Source of the DNA: Gnetum montanum
Lineage: Eukaryota; Streptophyta; Gnetopsida; Gnetales; Gnetaceae
DNA length: 64,000 bases
Assembly (NCBI GenBank): GCA_015680685.1
Contig: MNCI01006163.1
Location: 126,741 to 190,740 of the forward strand
Reading direction: 5' to 3'
Below are positions 45,881-56,800 of this stretch, in pieces. The position numbers and the translations under genes are program-made. The notes beneath the pieces are model-generated. The model was not told where the DNA came from. It made no database searches and saw nothing but the letters and a program-made list of their open reading frames with translations. Within the stretch, counting starts at the first letter, position 1. Each line of letters opens with the position of its first letter.

Positions 45881-46711
45881 GAGTGGCGAGGTACCCCTAC
45901 ACTCAACCATACTATTACGAGTGTAACACGCGCGATCTTGTTGAACTCCACAGACTAAGTGCCTACATGCCTCATGGAACACTTAAGGTTAATTATTCGT
46001 TGTCTTCCTAGACTTACTTGTATTTGTCACGGTGTATGGTTAAGTAAGTATGAGGTATATGATTTTTATGTCTTTTCAATTTTATCTCCTATGCTCATAA
46101 GGTGAAGGGTGAAGAGACTAATTACTAACCTTAACTAACCAACTAAGTTTGAATTAACCTAGCATCAGCATCCATTCCCACTTACCGTTCACACCTTGAA
46201 CCAATGCAACCGTGGTTACCAAACACTAGTCGTTGTTGGGATCACCATGCGTAACGCAGGTGCTCAAAGCGATCGTATTGAGGCACTTAACTAGGAGAGA
46301 AGGGTTGAGAGAGATTTAATTCCTAATAAAGCATGTAAATGATAAATAGTAAATAACAATAAATAAAAGTCCTATTTAGCCTATTCCATGCACTGCAAGG
46401 TTTATCCAAGAAGTTCGTCTTTATTTCCGTACACAAACATGTGTTCAGGTACAATATTTGCTCGAATAAAGATCCGTTCGCTCTAGAGCTCCTACTGCGG
46501 GCACATGGAAAATATTCTATCTCTGGAGAGGTAAAAATGCTAGAGTTTCACTAAGATCTAGATGAGAAACAGGGAAGAGCCGCCTCTTATTTATAGATAT
46601 GATGGCACACCGCGATATCGCGTATGTGATATCGTAGGGGAGACGCGATATCGCGTACGTGATATTGCGTGGGATGCGATATCGTGGTGGCCGTGATATT
46701 GCGTCCCATCA
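45881..46711 (-). repeat. 5' LTR of element 2
   Basis: This LTR is about 831 bp in minus sense. In the sense direction it starts TGATGGGACG (46711), holds six GATATC-like palindromes at 46612-46706, and then a TATAAATA box near 46589-46596. Its inner end lacks the terminal TGAT expected from the other LTRs because of a small deletion. It still holds the uninterrupted sequence GTAAATGATAAA at about 46336, where the left LTR has been split. Confidence 0.88.
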
Positions 46712-46716
46712 GTAGA

Positions 46717-47436
46717 TTTAAAAGAAAAAACTTTTAACTCTAAAGTTGCATATGAGATAGGTAGCAATAATGATATTGTACATGACAAAGTCAATAAGGC
46801 TTAGAGGATGCAATTATTATCGTAATTATGGATAAAAAAAATAGGAGATATTTGAAAATATCTCACTCTTAAAAACTTTGAATTTCTTATAGTATCTATT
46901 ACATCAAGGTTTTCTTATCTTTTCCCCCACCTCACAACCCCCCACCCCCTGAAAATATTCTTAATCAAGTTACTTTGTCTCATATATTTTGCTATATTTG
47001 AAAGTATATTCAACTATTTGTTTATTTGTGTATTTGAAATATGCATTGTATAATTATTTATTAGCATCATTAACATGACTATAATTTATCTTTAGTAGTT
47101 AAACATTAGATTCTTAAAGATGATGGTTTTTAGTTACAACTTCAACCAAAAAACCTTCTAGGAAATGTTGAACAATTAATTTGCCTCTTGTAGTATTAAC
47201 TTCTTTCTTGTACATTGACTCAAGTTTAAAAAGCTATTTGATTTTCTTGTAATTTATTTCTTATTTGTTATTATTGCACTCATCTTTCTTCATTGATAAT
47301 ATTCTTATTTTTTTTTGTACTAAATCGTTTTGTAAATTGAAAGCAAATGTGGGCACTCTTGAATGAGGATAAGGCCTAATTCTTTTCCTATCCTATATTA
47401 GAGGTTATTTAGCATGTATTATAATGATAAAAATAA
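46717..47436. other. AT-rich intergenic sequence
   Basis: There is nothing recognisable here. The flanking GTAGA target duplication marks this as sequence that was present before element 2 inserted. Confidence 0.4.
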
Positions 47437-47550
47437 CAATGAGGTGTTGGCCTAGTGGTAATACACTTGATTTGGAAGCTTTAGATCATGGGTTCAACTT
47501 TGTTAGATAATGTTGAGTTATATAATGTTCTAAGTGTGTATTGGGATCTT
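47437..47550 (+). mobile_element. tRNA-derived SINE, family A (copy A4)
   Basis: The plus strand reads CAATGAGGTGTTGGCCTAGT with an exact A box (TTGGCCTAGTGG). ATGGGTTCAACTTTG follows 45 bases later, and its GGTTCAACTTT is close to a B box. AATGTTGAGTTATA comes next, as in copies A2 and A3. The 3' body is cut short. Confidence 0.65.
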
Positions 47551-47839
47551 CCTATGTTTTACTAATTTGATTTTCTTTTACATGTTGATGATTTAATGCA
47601 CTACATATTTTTAAATTATTGTATATTTTTATAGTTTTTAATGCAGCATCGTAATTTTTAAAAGCATTCTATGATCAAGTATTTATACTTTTTCATAATT
47701 TTAAGATTTTTACTATTGAGCTAAAAAATATAATCTATTCAATGAGTGCCATAAATTAGCATTTTTATTTTGTCAATGAGCATTTTCATTTTTATGATAT
47801 CAATTTTTTTTTTTTGCTTGACATAATGTTACTTTTAAC

Positions 47840-48960
47840 TTTATTCTTGATTTTGCAATTAGTGCTATGTCACTTACAATGATCAAAAATTGTATTCATG
47901 ATTTATCCATGATGGGACGCGATATCGCATACACGATATCACGTCGGATGGGATATCGCGGCGGACGCGATATCGCAGTCCACCGCAATGTCTATAAATA
48001 AGAAGCGGCTCTCACTTGTTCATCATTAGGAGTTAGATTATAGTGAAGCTCTGGCAGTTTGATCCCTCCAGAGATAGATTATTTTCTAGTGTCTGCCCGC
48101 AGTGTGGTAAATGTAATTGTACGACATCCTTTATTCAAGTGTGACATACTTGGACACGCACATGACCGGCAATAAAGATCAAGATTACTTCATCATTGCA
48201 GCATTCACTTTGTTATTTACTTATTTATTTAATTGTTATTTATTGCTTTCTTAATTGGTCTCTCACCCTTATCTCCTAGTAACACAGAATGAGTACGAAT
48301 TGATTACGAGCATTTAAGTGTGACTACTTGGTAACCCAGTAGCGTACCTAGGATCTGCACTTGGTAATCCCAGTGGCATTCGTGCACGAAGTCCAAGATG
48401 TGTACCGATAATCAAGGAATGGATGCTCATCGCACTTAGGCTAGTTTAGACTCTCTCTCACCCTTCTCTCTTAGCTTAGTTAATATTATCTTCCATTGCC
48501 TTCAGGAGTAGCATTAGGTTAGAAAATACATCATACACCTCACTCTGGACTAAACCATACGTGGCAAAGCTAATACTAGTCCAGGTGAGAAGACAGTGAA
48601 CTGCGACCTAAGGCTAACTGTCTAGATGCCACAACTAGTTCGTCTGCGGAGTTCGACCAATCGCGCGTGTAACGCTCATATTCGTATGGTTGAGTGTAGG
48701 GGTACCTGGCCACTCATCACTCTTCCAATTCATCAATAAAAATATCAAATAATGTTGATGATATAGAACCACCTTGCTTTACTTCTATGTTGTTGCAAAA
48801 TTGACAAGATTATGTAGTTTCTTTAATGTTTAATTAAAAAATTTATTTGTATAACTTTTGAATGCCATTAAGTAAACCGTAATTAACATTAAGTTCGATA
48901 AGTATAGTCCCTAATTTTTTCCTCACAACAAAATCAAATCATTTCTTAAAATCAACAAAG
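47840..48960 (-). pseudogene. LINE reverse transcriptase fragment split by an LTR
   Basis: On the minus strand 48960-48720 reads FVDFKK, ILIELNVNYGLLNGIQKLY and EVKQGGSISSTLFDIFIDEL, the polymerase blocks up to the RQG..LSPxLF motif. The reading resumes left of the lone LTR, at 47909, with FLIIVSDIALIAKS, the place of the YADDIAL box. The LTR therefore interrupts one LINE polymerase. The clade is of the I/R1/jockey type rather than L1. Stops are frequent. Confidence 0.6.
47910..48719 (+). mobile_element. Lone LTR of the GATATC family
   Basis: TGATGGGACG...CACTCATCA, 810 bp, has four palindrome units (47918-47977) and TATAAATA at 47993-48000. It is more diverged and shorter than the LTRs of elements 1 and 2. 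No internal region flanks it. The 5 bases on either side (ATCCA and CTCTT) do not match, so it may come from recombination between two elements or have lost its target duplication. Confidence 0.8.
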
Positions 48961-48989
48961 CAAATAAGCATAAACATAATGAGATGAAA

Positions 48990-49603
48990 GTAATTGCTAA
49001 GTCCAAGCAATAACAAGTAAGTAAATCTATTCTATCCTAAGCAATGGGTACCCATTCCTAGTCCTCCAGTCACATCTTGGACATATGTAGTTGCCACTAT
49101 GGACACCAAGCAGAATCATCACCAAGCGAATCAAATAATGCCACTATTAGGATTACCAAACAACTACACTTAAACGTTTGGAACTAGTTGTACCCATGTT
49201 GATGTACTAATTATGCATGTAAGGTAAAGTACTTAAGAAAGTAAAGTGTTAACTAGTAAAACATGGAAAGTTGTTCTTAGTAAATAGAAAGTAAACTAAG
49301 TGATGCTACAATGATGTAAAATAGCTTCAATCTTTATTGTCGTTCACAAACTATGTCCAAGTACAATATGCTGAAATAAAGACTATGTTCACTATCTAAC
49401 ATTATACTACAAGCATGCACTTCTATTCCTAAGTTACAAAAACAAAGTACAAGAGTCAAACTAAGGGTGTAATGAATTGTGTGCCCAAGTGTCATATTTA
49501 TAGGGGTGCACACATGTCGAGGCATTGTATCAATGATGACGTATCATGAGAAGCGACATTGAATCAACAACATCGTTGATACGACGTCATTGCTACGATG
49601 TCA
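48990..49603 (-). repeat. LTR fragment, related subfamily with GACGTC-like array
   Basis: In minus sense the LTR would start TGACATCG at 49603. It has several TGATACGACGTCA-like units up to about 49530, and CCTATAAATATG (about 49496-49507). The remainder, leftward, aligns by eye with the LTR at 63210-63909. Its outer end is missing. Confidence 0.55.
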
Positions 49604-50129
49604 TTTGGACTTAAAATTTGACTTTATCAAAATATTTTACCTCAAAGGTGAGGGTTTAAGCATCAAGGACTTATACAGTGAGAAATTCAACATCCATTTG
49701 ATTTGAGACAATAGCAAGAAGGAAACTTCAAAATTTCATCATGGTTTCATCACAACATACCAAAAAATAAAATACAAAAGAAACAAATCTACACCTACAA
49801 TTGTTATCAAAGAAATTATAGTTACACAATGAAAGCTTGTGGTTACTAGAATGACATTATTAGATGAAATTCATGAAAAAAAAAACAAATTCTTCAAAAG
49901 TTAACAACCCTTGACCAAAAAATCAAGAGTAAAAAGAAGAATGATGGTGCTTCAAAGGATAATGAATAAATTTTATTGAAAGTAGTGGCAGTTGACAAAA
50001 ATAATAGTGAATTTAAACTTGAAGCAATTGACACAAAGGTGAGATCTCTAATTATAAAAGCTCTAAAAGAGAGGGAAAAAAAAGGATAAAGGAAAAAAAA
50101 ACTATGATTTGTAGGCATCCAAGGGATAG
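49604..50129. other. AT-rich sequence, possible LINE ORF1 debris
   Basis: A plus-strand reading near 49975-50090 is Lys-rich (LIIKALKEREKK) and may be part of the ORF1 of the LINE that follows. It is not strong enough to call. Confidence 0.3.
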
Positions 50130-51310
50130 AAAATGAAATGGATGAAATTTTAGTTAATGAAATCTAGAAAATTATGAAGGCTATGCATATGAAGGATAAA
50201 GCTTTTAGGATGTTAGGTAAATAATATAAAAAACCTTAACATGAAATCGTTAAGTTTTGCAACATGGAAGACAAAGAGCACATTTGGAGACATTAAAGCA
50301 ACTTGAAACAAAGTAACAATAACAAGAGAATTTGGATAAACAAGGATGTCACTCCAAATGAACTTATAGAAAAGGTTGAATAATGGATGGTTAAGGCCAC
50401 ACATGAAAAGGGTCTTGTGGTATATCTAAATGCTAGCAACATTATATTAATTACAAATAAGAAGCATTTCAAAAATTATTCAAAAAATATAAGGCCACTT
50501 AAAGGATGGATTTATTAATATTGATGGAAGCATTGCACATAAAATGCTATCTTTAAATATTATTAGTTTCTTTAACAATTTTGATGTTTTTGGTTTAGTA
50601 GAAACTTATAACGAAAAAGGTTCAAAAGATTTTGTACTTTCAATGTTAGTTACATTTTTAGTTAAAAAAAATACTAAAGTTAATAGATGAGCAAGACCCT
50701 TGAGATGTATTGTTTATTTAGTTAATAGCTCTCTCGCAAATTTTATGCAAGTTGAAAAGATAGATGAGTATAAGCACTATATTTAACTACAAATCCATCA
50801 TCGATATGGTTGTGTGTTTCTTGCTATTTATTATTTTGCCCCTAGAAAATTTATATGTTATAATGCTGCAAGGTTGTCAAGATACTTTCCTTTCAACATT
50901 TGGAAAAATATATCATAATATTTATTAAAAAATAACCGGTATATGTTTTTGGATACTTTAATATCAAAGGTAATCTTCAACAAATAGAGATTATACCCTT
51001 GTAACATACAATTGGTGGGATAAACATTTGCTTATAACACTTGGTCTTGGAAATCTAAAGACAATAACATCAATAAAAAAGGACAATAATTCTTGGAATG
51101 GACCAAGCCTTTAGATCTTCTCATTCACAATGAGCTCATTAGATTTCCAAGGTCTACACTATTTACATTTGTAAGACCTTAAAGGTAACTTTTGTATTAA
51201 CTTTCTTTTATCTTCTAGTGACACTATCAAATATATTACAAACTTTATAGTAGGAGAAGAGTTAGTGGAATATCACCATTATCATTTTGAATTTGCTTTA
51301 TAAGCTAGCT
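50130..51310 (+). pseudogene. LINE ORF1 tail and endonuclease, broken
   Basis: The plus strand reads EIVKFCNMEDKEHIWRH and RIWINKDVTPNELIEK (about 50230-50380), the type of block found before the endonuclease in non-L1 LINEs. The endonuclease start follows: SLNIISFFNNFDVFGLVET with YNEKGSKDF (50545-50640). Near 51200-51310 SSSDTIKYI and VGEELVEYHHYHFEF fit the end of the domain (family SDH.P). The polymerase is absent. Confidence 0.5.
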
Positions 51311-51349
51311 TAGTTATATATTTATAATATATATGTATAAATTGGCCGA

Positions 51350-51638
51350 GAGAATCATATTAGTTTACAAGTAAAAAGTTCTTTGAGTAAAAAATTTCAT
51401 GACTTCTGGATGAAGAACAAGATTTAAAAACCCAAATTTTCATGCCTTCTGGATGAAGAACAAGAGTTCTGTACCTTATTTTTCCTAAGGATGGGTTTTC
51501 TGAAAAAAAAAATTCCATCAATTAGTGTATGCTCTCACCCTCTGCTGAATTTGTTGTTTTTGATATATAATGCAAATTCATAAGGTACATAAATTTTTTA
51601 CTCAAAGAACTTTTTACTTGTAAACTAATACCATTCTC
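51350..51638. repeat. 48-bp inverted repeat (hairpin, MITE-like)
   Basis: The left arm (51350-51397) and right arm (51591-51638) are reverse complements except for two bases. The arms share TTAGTTTACAAGTAAAAAGT and CTTTGAGTAAAAAATTT. The loop is about 190 bp and holds a short direct repeat (CTTCTGGATGAAGAACAAGA twice, about 45 bp apart). It may be a small foldback or MITE element inserted in the surrounding LINE. No target duplication was recognised. Confidence 0.75.
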
Positions 51639-51667
51639 TATCTCATATGTAGAAGGCAAAAAAAAAA

Positions 51668-51952
51668 ATGAATTATCTAGAATGTACAAGAGGTAATCAG
51701 TTAAACTTGGAAGTTCACCATCTATTAGCTATACTTTCAATGAGATGTGGCATTTTCATTAAGAGGCTTCATTTGATTTTACATCATCTCATAATAGAAT
51801 TTGAAAGATGGATGCAAATTTTTGAAACAAAAGGTACATGTAGGCTATATGGTTCAAGAGATCTTGAGAATCAACAACATGTTTTTCTTAGTTGTCACTT
51901 TGTTAAGTCACTGTTTAATTTTCATGAAACAAATGTAATGTTTGTTAAATAG
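51668..51952 (+). pseudogene. LINE C-terminal finger fragment
   Basis: There are 94 open codons. The part CRLYGSRDLENQQHVFLSCHF fits the terminal C-X2-C...H-X4-C finger of LINE ORF2, with the second Cys lost. It is probably the 3' end of the LINE whose endonuclease is at 50.5-51.3 kb. Confidence 0.5.
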
Positions 51953-52884
51953 ATCCTTTGGGTCTTTGGACATAATAAAATTATAGTTTAAGTTTTAGTG
52001 GTACCTACTAATTTTGCAAACAAGTTACTATTCATGATCATTTTATAATTACTTAAACATGATTTTCTTCCTTTTTTAAAATAAGCATAATAACTCTACT
52101 AAGTCATTTGATAGGCAAATCATTTTGAAGATTTTAGCAAAGTTAACTCCCCACCATATTTTAATAATTTGATATAAGAACAACAAAAAAGAAATTGTGA
52201 TTGTAAAAATTATGTTTATCTCTAATGTCTCTACAATAATTATTAGTAACAAGAATATTAAAATAAAACCCATCAAGATTAGCTTGATCATGAAAATCAA
52301 CCAATCAAAAAGCTTGAAAGTAGAATTCAATTTGATGAACTAAAGATGAGAAGAAAGACATATTTGAAAGTCAAACCATTTGGAAATCATTCATTAAGCA
52401 TTTTTCAAGTCTCTTCCTAATAGCTTTTCCACATATTTTAATAATTTAGCATATAATTATTTTGAGTTTACAACTTTTTTAGAAGCTATGCAAATGAAAT
52501 AGCATTATTTGAAGAAACTTTATTCCTAAAAAGTTTTTAAGAAGTATGGGAATGTTTTTTTTTGATTTTTCATATATTTTATGTTTTTTTTGGGTCAATG
52601 TAATTTCATGTAAGACTTCATTATTACAAAAATTTTTAATATAAACTTTTAGACATTCTCACTCAAATCACTTATTTTTACCTACAAACTTTTGTTGCAT
52701 AGTGACATTTATCACAAGCTCTTTTAACCAACCTTTAGATATTTTTTTTACTTTCAATAAATATTATACCTCTTGTTGAACATGTATTGTATCTAGAATT
52801 ATAATATGTAATGCTATAGTTCCTTAAATGCAAGAGTATATAAAATGGTATGGAGAATGTATTAATTTATCACCAACATAAAAA
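51953..52884. other. AT-rich intergenic sequence
   Basis: No gene, RNA or transposon motif is visible. Short open frames on the minus strand are very Ile/Leu/Phe-rich, as expected from AT-rich chance frames. Confidence 0.4.
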
Positions 52885-53260
52885 TTTAGAATAAAGAGAG
52901 TCTCATGATAAAGAGAGAAAAAACCATTGTGACTATTGGTCACTCTCTCTTTGACTGTTACTAAATCAGTTGCAACTAATGATGAATTAGTATGATTCAC
53001 AACATCTTGCAAAGAAAAAATATGCAATCTATGGATGATACAATGATATGCACTTGCAATGTTTAGAGTGTTTTTGATCGAAAAGATCAACTTCATTTGA
53101 AACAAAAATTCCAAAATCTCATGATAAAGAAAGAGAAAATCATTACGACTATTGATTATTATCTCTTTAACCATTGAGAAATCAATTCTAACTAACGATG
53201 ATTCTAGTTTCATTCTAAATATCTTGCAAAGAAAAAATATACAAGCCATGGATGATTAAA
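52885..53260. repeat. Tandem duplication, ~216 bp offset
   Basis: TCTCATGATAAAG stands at 52901 and 53117, and ATCTTGCAAAGAAAAAATAT at 53004 and 53221. The two copies are moderately diverged, with small indels. The duplication lies immediately left of the Copia element. Confidence 0.75.
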
Positions 53261-53302
53261 CATAAAAGTAAATAATTCCTATACATGTTGACAGGTGATA
53301 AC

Positions 53303-53708
53303 TGTTAAATGTGTTTAATTGTTAAACATGATTTTTTATTTGTCCTATTCTTTAGGAATTTTCCTTAGGGATTTGGTTGCTATTTTTGTTCTTTAAAAGT
53401 TGAATGGTCAGCCGTTACAAAAGTTGAAGGGTTTGCCATTACAAAAGTTGAAGGGTCAGTCGTTACAAAAGTTGAAGGGTTAGTTGTTATAGAAGTTGAA
53501 GGGTTAACTGTTATAGAAGTTGAAGGGTCAATTGTTATAGAAGTTGCTTCATTCAGTTTCTATTTTCCATTAATGTATTTGCCTATTTAAAGGGCATTAT
53601 CAGTTGAATAAAAATGTGAAATTCAATTACCTTTGTTTGTGCTTATTTTGTTCTATTTTGTTGTTGTTTTTAATTTGAGGCTAGTAGTGCATAGCCTTAG
53701 AGGTTGAT
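53303..53708 (+). repeat. 5' LTR of the Copia element
   Basis: TGTTAAATGTGTTTAATTGT opens the LTR. Six 24-bp repeats occupy 53399-53542, and a TATA-like TATTTAAAG lies near 53584. The end has lost the terminal CA through base change next to the primer site. Confidence 0.9.
53399..53542. repeat. Six 24-bp tandem repeats in Copia U3 (5' LTR)
   Basis: GTTGAAGGGT-type units start at 53399, 53423, 53447, 53471, 53495 and 53519, in exact steps, ending at GTTGCTTC. They stand 40 bp upstream of the TATA-like box, the place of the enhancer repeats of several Copia elements. Confidence 0.85.
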
Positions 53709-53826
53709 TGGTATTGGAGCTTGATTTAGGAGGCTAGAAAGAAAGCCTAATTCAAGAGGCTAGAGAGAAAAGCATAGTAGTGCACCTAGTTTAGGAGGCT
53801 TGAGAGAAGAGCAAAGTAGTGTATAA

Positions 53827-56800
53827 ATGACCTTTGAAAATTTTGTACACCCTACCATCCCATGTTTTGATGGTCACTATGACCATTGGAGTATGTTGAT
53901 GGAAAATTTCTTGAAATTTAAGGAGTACTAGCAAGTTGTTGAAGATGGTGTAGTAGCATCCACAACTGAGGCTGCACTCACAAATGAATAAAGAAAGGAG
54001 CTAAAGGGACTGAGGCTGAAAGATTTGAAGGCAAAGAGTTATTTATTTCAAGCAATTGATCATTCTATTGCAAAGAGTATTCTTAGCAAAGAAACTTCCT
54101 AGGATATTTGGGATTCTATGAAGAAGAAATATCAACGATCTTTGAGAGTAAAGCACACACAACTTCAAGCTTTGAGAAGGGGTTTTGAGACTTTGTAGAT
54201 GAAAGATGGGGATTTTGTTACTAGTTTTATGCAAGGACAATGGGCATAGCCAATAACATGCGATTTCATGGTGAGAAGATGGGGGATGTGATTATTATTG
54301 AGAAGATATTGTGTTCCCTATCCCCTAAGTTTAATTATGTTGTTTGTTCAATTGAAAAATCCAAAGATGTTGATGCACTTTCCCTTGATGAACTTCAAAG
54401 TTTTTTATTAGTCCATGAATAGAAGATGAATAAAATTCAACTTCTAAAGAGCAAGCTTTAAAGGCTTCTACCTTTACTTATTCCTTGAGAGGAAGAGGCA
54501 GAGGAAGAGTTGATCAAGACAATAGAGGTAGCAGCAAACATTTCAAAGGGGACGGTGTTAAATTTTAAGGCAAAGGCAAAGGACCAATTGACAAATCTAA
54601 GGTGGAATGCTTTAGATGTCATAAATATGGACAGTATCATTCCGAATACTATACTAAACTACCCAATGACAAAGGAGAGAAATCAAATTTTGTAGAAGAG
54701 AAGGAGTCTAAGACTTTGTTGATGGTGGTTCAAGCCAATTGAGAGTCTTAGTCAGATGTATGATATGTGGATACTGGCTGCAACAACCATATGTGTGGAT
54801 GTAAGTCTTATTTTTCTTACTTAGATGAAATTTTTCATTATACAGTAAGTTTTGGTTATTGTTCTATTGTAAATGTAATGGGAAAGGGGGATATTAACAT
54901 TAGAACCAAGAATGGTTTTGTAGAGACAATTTCCAATGTTTTTTATGTTCTTGATTTGAAAACCAATTTTTTAAGTGCTAGTTAATTGCAAGAGAAGGGT
55001 TATGTAATAACCATTTAGAAGGATGCTTGTGAAATTTATCATCCTTCAAGAGGAGCTATTGTAGTTGTTCAAATGAGCTCCAATAGATTATTTCCATTGA
55101 GGATTGAAAGTGCTCAATCTTTCTTGAAGGTTGAAGTAAAAGACCCAACATGACTTTAGCATTTTTGCTATGGCCACTTGAAATTTGGAGGATTAAAGAC
55201 TCTGCAATAGAAAAATATGGTGATTGGTCTTCCTCAAATTACAATTCCTTATAAAGTCTATGAGGAATGTGTTGTTGGTAAACAACATTGTTCTCAATTC
55301 TTTTAAGGAAAATCATGGAGAGTAAAGAATGTCCTTGAGTTGGTTCACTCTAACATTTGTGTGCCAATAAAACCATCTTCAAATGAAAGTAAGAGGTACT
55401 TGATTAGCTTTAGTGATGATTATACTCGAAAAAGTTGGATTTATTTTTTTATAGGAGAAGTCTAAAGCTTTTAATGCATTTAAAAGCTTCAAGGTGCATG
55501 TTGAGAACAAGTTTGGAAAGATCATTAAGACTCTTCATACAGATTGTGGAGGAGAATATTGTTCAAAAGAGTTTGATGTTTTTTTGTGAGAATCATGGCA
55601 TTTGGAAAGTGCTCATAGCCTCTTATACACCACAACAAAATGGTGTATCAGAGAGGAAAAATAGAACCATCCTCAATATGGTGAAAAGCCTCTTAGCAAG
55701 AGGAAGTATTCCAAAGAGTTTTTGGCTAAGGTTGTGAATTGGAGCACCCATGTTTTGAATATAAGTTCCACCTTTGTTGTTCAAAACATGAAATTAGAAG
55801 AGGCTTGGAGTGGGAGGAAACTGGCAGTGGATCACTTTAAAATCTTTAGTTGCATTGCCTATGCACATATCCCCAATGGGAAGAGGAAGAAGCTGGAGGA
55901 TAAGAGTGAAAAATGTGTCTTTCTTGGCGTAGGTGAAGCATCCAAAGCATATAAATTATATAAGCCTTTGACAAAGAAGATTGTGACTAGTAGAGATGTC
56001 ATATTTGATGAAGACAACACTTGGAATTGGAATGGGTAGTAACCTAGTTCAATTATTTTCGATAGTGAAATTGCATACTCCGCAACACTTGAAACTACAG
56101 AACCAAGAACTACAAACCTCGAAGCATCAAAAACTATGGAGGCTAAATTCCAAAAAGCCATGGAGGCTAAAGCATCAACAACTATGGAGGCTACGACTTT
56201 ACCAATAATAGCAATAGCTAAATCTCATCGTATTAGAAAAAGACCCTTATGGATGATAAATTATGAGGTAACTGGGATTGACCAATGTAGTGATCTAACC
56301 ACCTACTTTGCTTTATTTGCAAATTGTGATCCCACAACTTTTGAAAGTGTTATTAAAGAATCAAAATGAAGAAAGGTAATGGAGGATGAAATTGAATCCA
56401 TTTAGAGAAATGGTACTTGGGAGCTAGTTGATCTTCCAAAAGTGCACAAAACCATTGGTGTGAAGTGGATCTTCAAAACAAAATTAAAGGAGACTGGTGA
56501 AGTTGACCAGTATAAGGCACGATTGGTGGCTACGGGATACAAGTAAGAATATGGGATTGACTATAAAGAACTCTTCTCTCCTATTGTAAGGAATAATACA
56601 ATCAAATTGGTGATTGCATTGGTAGCACAAATTTCACAGCCTATCTTCCAAATGGATGTCAAGTTTGCATTCTTGCATGAAGACTTGGAGGAACAAGTAT
56701 TTATTGATCAGCCCCCTAGTTTTGCGAAGCTCAATAGTGAGCACAAGGTTTGCAAATTAAAAAAGGCTTTGTATGAACTAAAACAAGCTCCAAGGGCTTG

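Larger units (their letters stand above)
33558..46711 (-). mobile_element. Non-autonomous Gypsy-type LTR element (element 2), split by element 1
   Basis: The outer element reads right to left. It starts TGATGAGTGG at 33558 and ends CCCATCA at 46711, and both ends are flanked by GTAGA (33553-33557 and 46712-46716), a perfect 5-bp target duplication. Without the nested element it is about 7.05 kb: right (5') LTR 45881-46711, internal 40424-45880, and left (3') LTR 33558-34021 plus 40125-40423. It codes only for Gag and protease. No reverse transcriptase, RNase H or integrase motif is present, so any movement needed enzymes from a relative. Confidence 0.88.
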
